NCBI GenBank assembly: GCA_030430835.1
Contig: JAUIKJ010000033.1
Span: forward strand, 1 to 12,910
DNA: 12,910 nucleotides
Direction: 5' to 3'
Origin: Candidatus Hydrogenedentota bacterium
GTDB lineage: Bacteria > Hydrogenedentota > Hydrogenedentia > Hydrogenedentales > JAEUWI01
This document shows, in pieces, positions 1 through 6,357 of this stretch; position 1 is the first letter of the stretch; every line of letters begins with the position of its first letter. The translations under genes and the position numbers were made by a program. The notes below the pieces were generated by a model that saw nothing but the letters and a program-made list of their open reading frames with translations, had not been told where the DNA came from and made no database searches.

Positions 1-223
1 GGCTGTGCTATTCGCGCCGCGACGCTGTTCGGCCCTGATTCAGGGGAGTTGTCCGACGTGCGCCAGCGCGAGCCGGAGCAGCCGATCCTGACCACCGGTC
101 ATCTGTCCGATCACCGACGGCGTGACGGGTCACCGTTATTTCCGGGTGGATGCGTCTGGCATCGTACGCTACGCGGAAGGTGGCCTGCCGGATGAAGGTG
201 GCCAGCCGCTCGGCAGCAGCTGA
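1..223 (+). pseudogene. 3' end of an unidentified gene, apparently frameshifted
   Basis: Two plus-strand frames share this stretch. The first is open from base 1 to a stop near 190 and has coding-like GC-rich third positions up to about base 105 (it includes GCAIRAATLFGPDSGEL). The second is open from base 92 to a TGA at 221-223 and reads convincingly as a protein C-terminus (it includes TGHRYFRVDASGIVRYAEGG). Joining them needs a one-base shift somewhere around 90-115. The ending, with an aromatic-rich 'YFRVDASGIVRY' strand followed by a short Gly/Pro-rich tail, recalls the C-termini of some type II secretion or type IV pseudopilin-like proteins, but that resemblance is weak and I assign no function. 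The gene converges on dnaX, with 21 nt between the two stops. It could be a decayed gene, an assembly or sequencing error, or two unrelated frames. Confidence 0.4.
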
Positions 224-244
224 TTTGGGCCCCATGCCCCCGGC

Positions 245-2002
245 CTAGGAATCCTTCGATTCCGCCGCTGCGGGAACGATCTTGGCAATACGTCCCTTGA
301 ATACGTTCAGCACGGCCTGTACCCCGGGGTCGTCCAGGGCCGCCCGGGCCGCCTGCGGATCCACCCCGCGGTAAATGGGTAGGTCCGGTTCCGGCTCCGT
401 CTCCGGCGTCTCCGAAGGGGCTTCCACCAATACTGTCCGGTAAGTGCGAAGATTGTCGGTGCTGGCCTGCAATGCCGCTTCCAGCGCTTCCCGGGACTCC
501 GGCTTGCCCAGGAATGCGTAAGCCTTACCACTCTGCGCGCCGAAGTGCAGCACCACAGTGTCGCCCTCGATCGATTCCGGGGTTGCGGCACCCAGCCACA
601 CCCCGAGACTCAGGGTGCTCTTTGTGGCTTCCTGCACGATACGGTCCCACATCGCCCGCAGGTTGTCAGGCGTGACCGTCGCGCGCTCGGCCGGGGCCGG
701 TTCCGGTTGCGCGCGGCGTTCCGGAGCGGCCTCAGGAGGGTCCGGTGGCGCTTCCGGCTTGGCCGCCGCGGCCGGTCCTGCAGGCACTTCCGGCGCTTTC
801 ACCTTCGCTGCGGCGGCCGCAGGCCGTGCGGGCGCGGCAGGTGCCGGGCCCTGTTCCGCAAGCAGCGTCAGCTTGTCCAGCACCGAATCCAGCGACACGT
901 CGGCACCAACCTTCGACAGGCGAATCAGCAGCGCTTCCAGCGCAATGCGCTGCGCAAGCTGGGAGTCAAAGCCCTTGTTCAACTCCGCGAACTGCTCCAC
1001 CATGCGGATGATTTCATTGAGCGAATAGCGGCCCGCGCGCTCCTCGAGCGCGTCGAGTTCAATGTCAGGCAGATGCAACAAGGTGCGCGCGTCGGCCGTC
1101 TTGCAGATGAGCAGGTTGCGGTAGTAGCGCAACAGCTCCTCCACGAACTGAGACAAGTCCTTGCCCGCCGACGCGACCTGCTCGATCAGGGTCAGTTGCT
1201 TGCCGATGTCCTGCGCGTGGATGCTGTCCGTCAATTCGTGCAGCACGGTCCAGTCCACGAGGCCGAGCACATCGTTCACGTCCGTGAACGTGATCTCACC
1301 ATCGCAATAGGTGATGAGCTCGTCCAGGATCGATTCGGCATCGCGGATACCGCCTTCGGCGGCGCGCGCGATCGCGAAGAGCGCCTCGTCGCTCGCCTTG
1401 CGGCCCTCCGCATCGAGCACCTTCGTCAACAGCGCAATGATCTCCTGCGCCGGAACGCGGCGGAAGTCATAGCGCTGGCAACGTGACACGATGGTCGCGG
1501 GGATCTTGTGTGCTTCCGTCGTGGCCAATACGAAGACCGCGTGCGGCGGCGGTTCTTCCAGGGTCTTGAGCAGGGCATTGAAGGCGCCCGCCGAGAGCTG
1601 GTGCACTTCGTCGATGATATACACCTTGTAGCGGCCATTGCTCGGGACCATGCGGATGTTCTCGCGAATCTCCCGCACGTCGTCCACGCCGTTGTTCGAG
1701 GCACCGTCGATCTCGATCACGTCCATGTTGTTGCCGCGGCCGATGGAAGTGCAGTTGTCGCAGGTCCCGCAGGGCTCCGGCGTCGGGGAATCGGAGTTCA
1801 GGCAGTTCAAGGCCTTGGCCAGAATGCGTGCCGTCGTCGTCTTGCCGATACCGCGCGAGCCGATGAAGAGGAAGGCGTGGTGGATGCGGCCCGACGCGAT
1901 CGCGTTCTTCAGCGTGCGCGTAATATGCGCCTGCCCCACGACATCGTCGAAGCGTTGCGGGCGCCACTTGCGTGCGATTACCAGATATTGTTCGTTCGCC
2001 AT
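245..2002 (-). CDS. dnaX: DNA polymerase III subunit gamma/tau (DnaX)
   Basis: This is the AAA+ clamp-loader subunit of the replicative polymerase; it opens the beta sliding clamp and, in tau form, ties polymerase cores to the replisome. The 585-residue product has the Walker A motif GSRGIGKT (48-55), four zinc-binding Cys (67, 78, 81, 84), the Walker B-like DEVH (131-134), sensor-1 TTE (161-163) and the SRC motif (173-175). An Ala/Pro-rich linker of roughly 390-455 leads to a C-terminal domain that holds the tau-specific region. I chose the ATG at 2000-2002 because the protein then begins MANEQYLVIARKWRP, the normal DnaX start. The frame stays open to 2200, but that extension lies inside the upstream gene and looks non-homologous. 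A short AGGGA sits 4 nt upstream, overlapping the preceding gene's stop, so translation is probably coupled. I see no A6G-type slippery site that would make a short gamma form. Confidence 0.97.
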   Translation of the reverse strand: MANEQYLVIARKWRPQRFDDVVGQAHITRTLKNAIASGRIHHAFLFIGSRGIGKTTTARILAKALNCLNSDSPTPEPCGTCDNCTSIGRGNNMDVIEIDGASNNGVDDVREIRENIRMVPSNGRYKVYIIDEVHQLSAGAFNALLKTLEEPPPHAVFVLATTEAHKIPATIVSRCQRYDFRRVPAQEIIALLTKVLDAEGRKASDEALFAIARAAEGGIRDAESILDELITYCDGEITFTDVNDVLGLVDWTVLHELTDSIHAQDIGKQLTLIEQVASAGKDLSQFVEELLRYYRNLLICKTADARTLLHLPDIELDALEERAGRYSLNEIIRMVEQFAELNKGFDSQLAQRIALEALLIRLSKVGADVSLDSVLDKLTLLAEQGPAPAAPARPAAAAAKVKAPEVPAGPAAAAKPEAPPDPPEAAPERRAQPEPAPAERATVTPDNLRAMWDRIVQEATKSTLSLGVWLGAATPESIEGDTVVLHFGAQSGKAYAFLGKPESREALEAALQASTDNLRTYRTVLVEAPSETPETEPEPDLPIYRGVDPQAARAALDDPGVQAVLNVFKGRIAKIVPAAAESKDS

Positions 2003-2009
2003 GGTGTCC

Positions 2010-3374
2010 CTATCTTTCCACAATACCGAGGCGCCGCGCCATGCTCGAAGACAGCCGGCCTTCCGGATCCAGGCGGCCCTTGATCGCGCGGAATTCGTCC
2101 AGCCGCGGATACATCGCCGCGAGCGTGGCCGCCGTAGCCGCCACATCCTTCGCCAGGTACAGGCGTCCCCCGTGATCGAGGAGAATGCGATCCAACTCAT
2201 GCAGGAATTCGATCAGACCTGGCTTGTTCGCGATGTCCAGTGTCAACGTATAGCCCTTAATCGGGTGCGAAAGCAGCCCCGGGTTGCCCTCACCCATGAA
2301 CTTCAGCACCGCCAGGAACGAGGCCCGGCGCGTCGCGCTCAGGCGTTCCAGCAATTGAATGAGTCCCGCCTTGCTCTCCGGCGGCAAGGTCGCCTGATAC
2401 TGCGCGAAGCCCCGCTTGCCGTACATCCGGTTCCAGTGGTGCACCACGTCCAGCGGATAGAAGTAGCTGTCGTAATCGACCATCGCCCCCTCGCGCGTGG
2501 GATGCGCCGCATAATAGACCGTATTGAAGGCCTTGATGCTCAGGGGGTTGAGCGTAAAGCCCGGCGCGTCAAAGGGCACCACCTTCTCTCGCTTATCCGG
2601 CGCGCGCAGCGGGTGGTCCCGGTGCTTCGCAGGCACCTGATCCGGGCCCGCATGGTTGCCGTCCATCACCACCGACAGCCCCAGGTTCTTGCCACGGGCG
2701 AGACAGTCGACCCAGGCCACCGAGTACTGGTGCGTCTCACCACTCGCCGCCATCCATTCCAGTGCATCGTCGAGGTTGGCGCAGCGGCGGTAGTCCACCT
2801 GCATCCAGGCGCTACGCACCGGCTGCAGGCGAACCCGCGCACGCAACACAAAACCGGTCAAGCCAATGCCGCCCATGGTCGCCCAGAAGACGTCGGCGTT
2901 TTCCTCGCGGCTGCAATGCAGGATAGCGCCGGAGGGAGTCAGCAGTTCAAAGGACTCCACGAACTGGCCGAAGGTGCCCGCGCCGTGGTGGTTCTTTCCG
3001 TGGATGTCATTGGCAATCGCACCACCCACCGTGACGAACTTCGTCCCCGGGGTCACCGGCGGGAAAAAGCCCCGCGGCACGAAGGTATCCAGGATATCCG
3101 CGATGCTCACCCCGCACTCGCACTCGAGCACGCCCGTGGCGTCGTCGAAAGAAATCATCCGGTTCAGGCGGGTCAGGTCGATTACCCCGCCACCGCCATT
3201 CACCGAAGTATCGCCATAGCTCCGGCCCAGACCCCGCGCGATCAAAGTCCCCTCGGTCACCTGCGCCACGGCTTCCTGTAGCCCGGCGTAGTCCTCGGGC
3301 CGGTACACCCGGCATTCCGCCGGGGCCATACGGCCCCAGCCGCTCAGGGTATGTGTCTCAAAGGGTGGGCTCAA
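2010..3374 (-). CDS. DprE1-like FAD-binding oxidoreductase (decaprenylphosphoryl-ribose oxidase family)
   Basis: This 454-residue protein belongs to the FAD_binding_4 (VAO/PCMH-fold) oxidases and resembles mycobacterial DprE1 along its whole length; DprE1 is about 461 residues. DprE1 oxidises polyprenyl-phosphoryl ribose at C2 for arabinan synthesis. Visible matches are LSGWGR near the N-terminus (10-15), the FAD-binding RGLGRSYGD (47-55), GGAIANDIHGKNHHGAG with the DprE1 His132 equivalent (His125), FWATMGGIGLTG, FYPLDVVHHWNRMYG, and RLYLAKD with the active-site Lys (409). The start was set at a TTG (3372-3374) because the LSGWGR block, conserved in DprE1, lies upstream of the first in-frame ATG (3327-3329), and GGAG sits 8 nt before the TTG. 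No DprE2-type reductase is visible nearby, so the true substrate, perhaps another lipid-linked sugar, is unknown. Its stop is 7 nt before dnaX, implying one operon. The position of DprE1 Cys387 is Thr378 here. Confidence 0.9.
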   Translation of the reverse strand: MSPPFETHTLSGWGRMAPAECRVYRPEDYAGLQEAVAQVTEGTLIARGLGRSYGDTSVNGGGGVIDLTRLNRMISFDDATGVLECECGVSIADILDTFVPRGFFPPVTPGTKFVTVGGAIANDIHGKNHHGAGTFGQFVESFELLTPSGAILHCSREENADVFWATMGGIGLTGFVLRARVRLQPVRSAWMQVDYRRCANLDDALEWMAASGETHQYSVAWVDCLARGKNLGLSVVMDGNHAGPDQVPAKHRDHPLRAPDKREKVVPFDAPGFTLNPLSIKAFNTVYYAAHPTREGAMVDYDSYFYPLDVVHHWNRMYGKRGFAQYQATLPPESKAGLIQLLERLSATRRASFLAVLKFMGEGNPGLLSHPIKGYTLTLDIANKPGLIEFLHELDRILLDHGGRLYLAKDVAATAATLAAMYPRLDEFRAIKGRLDPEGRLSSSMARRLGIVER

Positions 3375-3382
3375 GCGGGAAA

Positions 3383-3386
3383 CTCC
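3383..3386 (-). promoter_or_regulatory. Shine-Dalgarno GGAG supporting the TTG start of the DprE1-like gene
   Basis: On the minus strand GGAG is followed by 8 nt and then TTG (3374-3372). This is the best-placed ribosome site upstream of the conserved GWGR block and is the reason for preferring TTG over the later ATG at 3329. Confidence 0.5.
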
Positions 3387-3409
3387 GAAGAAAAGAGGAA
3401 AGGGTGGGA

Positions 3410-3439
3410 AGTATAGTCGCGGCTTGGAATTCGAGACAA
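3410..3439 (-). promoter_or_regulatory. Candidate sigma70 promoter for the DprE1-like gene and dnaX
   Basis: Reading the minus strand, a -35 like TTGTCT (3439-3434) and a -10 TATACT (3415-3410, 5 of 6 matches to TATAAT) are separated by 18 nt. Transcription would start near 3403, giving a leader of about 30 nt that is pyrimidine-rich and carries the GGAG at 3386-3383. The call comes from motif reading only. Confidence 0.5.
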
Positions 3440-3467
3440 GACGGGCACCATGAAGTGGTCCCAACTC

Positions 3468-3497
3468 TTGAGCAATTCTCGCACTATATGCTATGCT
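3468..3497 (+). promoter_or_regulatory. Candidate extended -10 promoter for the surA-like gene
   Basis: TTGAGC (3468-3473) and TATGCT (3492-3497) are spaced by 18 nt, and a TGC just before the -10 gives an extended -10 element (TGCTATGCT). The predicted start near 3504 would leave a short leader holding AGGGGAG (3514-3520), 11 nt before the ATG at 3532. The site lies back to back with the minus-strand promoter at 3410-3439. The call comes from motif reading only. Confidence 0.5.
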
Positions 3498-3531
3498 TCC
3501 GCCCGTTTAAACTAGGGGAGTATTCGATCCG

Positions 3532-4473
3532 ATGAAGCCATTTCTGGGTCTTTGCCTTGCCGCCGCGATCCTGATCGCGGCCCCGCGCGTGTCCGCCGAG
3601 ATTGTGGACGCGATCGCCGCGACCGTGGACAAGGAAGTGATTCTCCGCAGCGACCTGATGTTCGAGGTGGGGCCGCTCCTGCAGACCCTGCCCGCCAACG
3701 AAGTCGAGGCGGCCATTCGGCAGGCGCTGGATCAGGCCGTCGAGTTCAAGGTGCTTTACCGTGAGGCCCTGCTCTTTGGCGTTACCGTGACCAACGAAGA
3801 GGTCGAGGAGCGCCTCCAGAACATCGTGAGCCAGTACCCGAGCTACGACGAGTTTCTCACCGCCTTGACCGATGCCGGCGAAACGGTGAGCGATTTCCGC
3901 GAGCGCATGCGCAAGCAGATCATGGCCATCCGCATGGGCCTCGGCAAGCGGGCGCTCTTTGCGCAGGAGGCTGTCATCTCCGAAGGTGAGATGGCCCAGT
4001 ATTATCAGGACAACATTGACGAATTCTCCCGGCCCGAGCGGGTGCGGGTGCAACGGATTTTCCTGCCCGCCGGCAACGATGCCACCGAGCGCGAGAAGAC
4101 GCGCGCCCGCCTCGAAGCCCTGCGCGAAGAGGCGGAGCTGGGCGCCGATTTCAGCGAACTGGCCAAGTCCTACTCCGAAGGCCCCGATGCAGATTCCGGT
4201 GGCGTGATGGGTTGGGTCAACCGCGGCGACCTGGTTCCCGCGCTGGACTCGGCGGTCTTCGCCCTCGCCGAGGGCGAGGTCAGTGCGCCGGTGGAGACGG
4301 AGTTTGGCTTTCAGATTCTACGCGCAGTTGAAAAGGACGACGCCGGCCTGGCGACTTTCGATCAAGTGCGCACCGAAATCGAACCCAAACTGCGCGAGGC
4401 CTACGCGCTGGAACGCTATGAGAAGTGGGTGGCCGAACTGCGCAAACGCAGCCGGGTACGCATATTTCTCTAA
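3532..4473 (+). CDS. SurA-like periplasmic chaperone / parvulin peptidyl-prolyl isomerase
   Basis: This is a 313-residue exported protein that probably escorts unfolded outer-membrane proteins across the periplasm and isomerises prolyl bonds. A typical signal peptide (residues 1-22, cleavage likely after VSA) is followed by a SurA N-terminal domain (about 23-165) that begins EIVDAIAATVDKEVILRSD, the SurA/PpiC pattern of opening with a variable-looking VD/N-K/G-E block. A single parvulin domain spans about 168-268 (RVQRIFLPAG through DFSELAKSYSEGPDADSGG to FGFQILRAVE). The last segment, LREAYALERYEKWVAELRKRSRVRIFL, matches the C-terminal helix and strand that pack back on the SurA core. E. coli SurA (about 428 residues) has two parvulin domains, so this is the shorter one-domain form. 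The ATG has AGGGGAG upstream. It is transcribed divergently from the DprE1-dnaX unit and looks monocistronic, with a 198-nt gap to eno. Confidence 0.88.
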   Translation: MKPFLGLCLAAAILIAAPRVSAEIVDAIAATVDKEVILRSDLMFEVGPLLQTLPANEVEAAIRQALDQAVEFKVLYREALLFGVTVTNEEVEERLQNIVSQYPSYDEFLTALTDAGETVSDFRERMRKQIMAIRMGLGKRALFAQEAVISEGEMAQYYQDNIDEFSRPERVRVQRIFLPAGNDATEREKTRARLEALREEAELGADFSELAKSYSEGPDADSGGVMGWVNRGDLVPALDSAVFALAEGEVSAPVETEFGFQILRAVEKDDAGLATFDQVRTEIEPKLREAYALERYEKWVAELRKRSRVRIFL

Positions 4474-4478
4474 TCGCG

Positions 4479-4493
4479 GTGGCGGCCCGCCAC
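4479..4493 (+). terminator. Possible weak hairpin after the surA-like gene
   Basis: GTGGCG and CGCCAC form a 6-bp GC-rich stem with a 3-nt loop, starting 5 nt after the TAA stop. No U-run follows, so an intrinsic terminator is doubtful; it could equally be a transcript-stabilising 3' hairpin or chance in GC-rich DNA. Confidence 0.25.
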
Positions 4494-4521
4494 GCAGGGT
4501 GGCCTGCCCCCGATTCCAAGC

Positions 4522-4578
4522 ACACGCGTAGCACACACAACCTGAACCATTCTCGGGGATCGTGGTGTGGAGGCGTGT
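4522..4578. repeat. Imperfect inverted repeat in the surA-eno gap
   Basis: ACACGC (4522-4527) and CACAC (4532-4536) are complementary to GTGTG (4565-4569) and GCGTGT (4573-4578). This gives an 11-bp interrupted stem with a small internal loop and about 28 nt in the apical loop. It lies about 40 nt upstream of the candidate eno promoter, followed by AT-richer sequence (4579-4600). Possible roles are a terminator for the surA-like gene, an operator, or nothing. The rest of the 198-nt gap shows no open reading frame I can support. Confidence 0.3.
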
Positions 4579-4619
4579 TCAGATCAGTATTCTTAGATTT
4601 CTCCCTCTGCCGCGGGGGC

Positions 4620-4648
4620 TTGTGCGCCCGCCAGCGCTGGGGTAGACT
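4620..4648 (+). promoter_or_regulatory. Candidate promoter for eno and the downstream operon
   Basis: TTGTGC (4620-4625) and TAGACT (4643-4648) are separated by 17 nt. The -35 is poor (3 of 6) and the -10 moderate (4 of 6). Transcription would start near 4655, just before a GAGG (4657-4660) that precedes the eno ATG by 11 nt. Nothing better is evident in the gap. Confidence 0.4.
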
Positions 4649-4671
4649 TACGTGACGAGGACCAATTACGA

Positions 4672-5958
4672 ATGACCCGAATTACCGGTACGCAGGCCCG
4701 TGAGATCATCGATTCGCGCGGCAACCCGACGGTTGAAGTGGATGTTTACCTTTCCTCTGGCGTGATGGGCCGCGCCGCCGTGCCTTCCGGTGCTTCCACC
4801 GGCGAACACGAAGCGGTCGAACTGCGCGATGGCGATGCCGGCCGATTCCTCGGGAAGGGCGTACAGCAGGCCGTAGACAACGTCAATGGCGCCATTGCCC
4901 AGGAAATCCTCGGTATGGACGCGTTGCTGCAGCGCGAAGTCGATGCGACGCTAATCGCCCTGGACGGGACCCCGAACAAGGGCAAGCTGGGCGCGAACGC
5001 GATCCTCGGCGTCTCCCTGGCCACGGCCAAGGCGGCCGCCGCCGCACTGGAACTGCCCCTGTACCGCTACGTCGGCGGCGTGAACGCACACGTGCTTCCC
5101 GTGCCGATGATGAACATTCTCAACGGCGGATCGCATGCCGACAACAACGTCGACATCCAGGAATTCATGGTGATGCCGGTCGGTGCAGACACCTTTTCCG
5201 AAGGGCTGCGCATGGGCACGGAAGTGTTTCACCACCTCAAGAAGGTACTCAGTGGCCGTGGTCTAAACACCGCGGTGGGTGACGAAGGCGGCTTCGCGCC
5301 GGACCTCAAGTCCAACGCGGAGGCCATTGAGGTGATTCTCGAAGCCATCAAGAACGCGGGCTACAAGGCCGGCGAAGATCTCTTCATCGCGATCGACGCC
5401 GCTTCCAGCGAATTCTTCAACGACGGATCCTACGCGCTCGGTGCCGAAGGCAAGACCGGCCTGAAGGCCAGCGATATGATCGCCTTCTGGAAGGACCTCG
5501 CGGATAAGTACCCAATCATCTCAATCGAAGATGGCCTGGACGAGAACGACTGGGAAGGCTGGGGCGGACTGACGCAGGAACTCGGCGGCAAGGTGCAGCT
5601 CGTGGGCGACGACCTCTTCGTCACCAACACCGAATACCTGAGCCGCGGCATTCGCGAGGGCGTGGGCAACAGCATTCTCGTGAAGGTCAACCAGATTGGC
5701 ACCCTGACCGAAACGATCGACGCCTGCCAGATGGCGCATCGTGCGGGCTATACCACCGTAATCTCACACCGGAGCGGCGAGACCGAAGACGCCACCATCG
5801 CGGATATCGCGGTGGCCCTGAACGCCGGTCAAATTAAGACCGGTTCGGCGTCGCGCAGCGACCGGATCGCAAAGTACAACCAGCTGCTTCGCATCGAGGA
5901 AGAACTCGGCGACGAAGCGGCGTATCTTGGACGGGACGCCTTTTTTAACCTGCGCTAG
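4672..5958 (+). CDS. eno: Enolase (phosphopyruvate hydratase)
   Basis: Enolase converts 2-phosphoglycerate to phosphoenolpyruvate in glycolysis and, in many bacteria, also associates with the RNA degradosome. The 428-residue length is normal. Landmarks are the opening AREIIDSRGNPTVEVDV, the loop PSGASTGEHEA (38-48), the catalytic acid-base pair Glu205 (in GDEGGFAPDL) and Lys338 (in the signature ILVKVNQIGTLTET), the Mg2+ ligands Asp242, Glu286 and Asp313, and the substrate-binding SHRSGETED (365-373). The C-terminal TGSASRSDRIAKYNQLLRIEE block is intact. The phosphate-loop region reads GSASRSDR rather than the GAPxRSDR of E. coli; that variant is common in several other phyla. It is the first gene of the long plus-strand operon, and its stop is 30 nt before the ftsB-like gene. 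All key residues are present, so it should be active. Confidence 0.99.
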   Translation: MTRITGTQAREIIDSRGNPTVEVDVYLSSGVMGRAAVPSGASTGEHEAVELRDGDAGRFLGKGVQQAVDNVNGAIAQEILGMDALLQREVDATLIALDGTPNKGKLGANAILGVSLATAKAAAAALELPLYRYVGGVNAHVLPVPMMNILNGGSHADNNVDIQEFMVMPVGADTFSEGLRMGTEVFHHLKKVLSGRGLNTAVGDEGGFAPDLKSNAEAIEVILEAIKNAGYKAGEDLFIAIDAASSEFFNDGSYALGAEGKTGLKASDMIAFWKDLADKYPIISIEDGLDENDWEGWGGLTQELGGKVQLVGDDLFVTNTEYLSRGIREGVGNSILVKVNQIGTLTETIDACQMAHRAGYTTVISHRSGETEDATIADIAVALNAGQIKTGSASRSDRIAKYNQLLRIEEELGDEAAYLGRDAFFNLR

Positions 5959-5988
5959 GCTTTTGGGGAGCGCCGGAGGAACTGCGGG

Positions 5989-6357
5989 ATGTCAGGCTGG
6001 ACGGGAAAGCTTTTTTACCTGTTGGTGACGGCGCTCCTGTTCGCCGCGGCCTATGGCTATGCCAAGGGCCGCGATCTCGAGGCGCGCTACGCGGGACACC
6101 TGGAAGACAAGGCAAATGTGCAGGCGGCGGAAGAGACGCTCGAGGCCGTGGACCACGACCTGGAACGTACCCGCCGAAAGGTTGCGGGGCTGGAAGACGA
6201 CCCACTGGAAATCGAGGCAACGATTCGCAAGATCAGCCGTGGCGTGCGGGATGGCGAGACCGTCTATACCCTGGATGGATTTCCCGACACCGTTGCGGAG
6301 GCCGAGAAACTGGTGGGACGCACAGGAGACACAAGTCACACTTGGGAACCGAACTGA
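5989..6357 (+). CDS. FtsB/DivIC-family septum formation initiator
   Basis: This small 122-residue bitopic membrane protein has the architecture of the division proteins FtsB and DivIC: a very short cytoplasmic N-terminus, one transmembrane helix (about 8-25), a charged heptad-like coiled coil (about 30-70) and a short periplasmic tail containing LEDDPLEIEATIRKISRGVRDGETVYTL, which resembles the DP-x-x-IE-x-x-AR patch of this family. Such proteins bridge FtsL and FtsQ and help activate septal peptidoglycan synthesis. GGAGGA lies 8 nt before the ATG. Position next to eno supports the call, since ftsB also lies near eno in E. coli and relatives. The tail after about residue 100 is less conserved-looking. 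The 3' end overlaps phoH by 16 nt. The family call is good; exact orthology to ftsB is inferred. Confidence 0.8.
   Translation: MSGWTGKLFYLLVTALLFAAAYGYAKGRDLEARYAGHLEDKANVQAAEETLEAVDHDLERTRRKVAGLEDDPLEIEATIRKISRGVRDGETVYTLDGFPDTVAEAEKLVGRTGDTSHTWEPN
6324..6328 (+). promoter_or_regulatory. Shine-Dalgarno AGGAG inside the ftsB-like gene, for phoH
   Basis: AGGAG lies 13 nt before the TTG at 6342. The spacing is a little long, but no ATG or GTG in the phoH frame offers a better start, and the overlap with the ftsB-like gene points to translational coupling. Confidence 0.4.

Noticed and set aside
8..235. A 75-residue minus-strand open frame at the left edge
   Set aside because: No family resemblance; the plus-strand frames there look more like coding sequence, particularly the C-terminal segment ending at 223.
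740..850. Repeat-like GC-rich stretch
   Set aside because: It encodes the Ala/Pro-rich DnaX linker; the repetitiveness comes from codon bias and not from a DNA repeat family.
700..900. Possible programmed frameshift in the dnaX linker to make a gamma form
   Set aside because: No A6G-like slippery heptamer is seen on the minus strand in this region; the Ala/Pro-rich stretch is an ordinary linker.
545..1486. A long plus-strand open frame antisense to dnaX
   Set aside because: It is Arg/Leu-rich, matches no family I know, and is explained by GC-rich codon structure of dnaX on the other strand.
2003..2200. N-terminal extension of DnaX by 66 residues
   Set aside because: The extension lies within the upstream gene, is rich in Arg and Trp, and the standard DnaX N-terminus begins at the ATG at 2002.
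1638..3281. A 547-residue plus-strand open frame antisense to the DprE1-like gene and the start of dnaX
   Set aside because: It runs across two well-supported minus-strand genes and has His/Arg-rich low-information composition, so it is a shadow frame.
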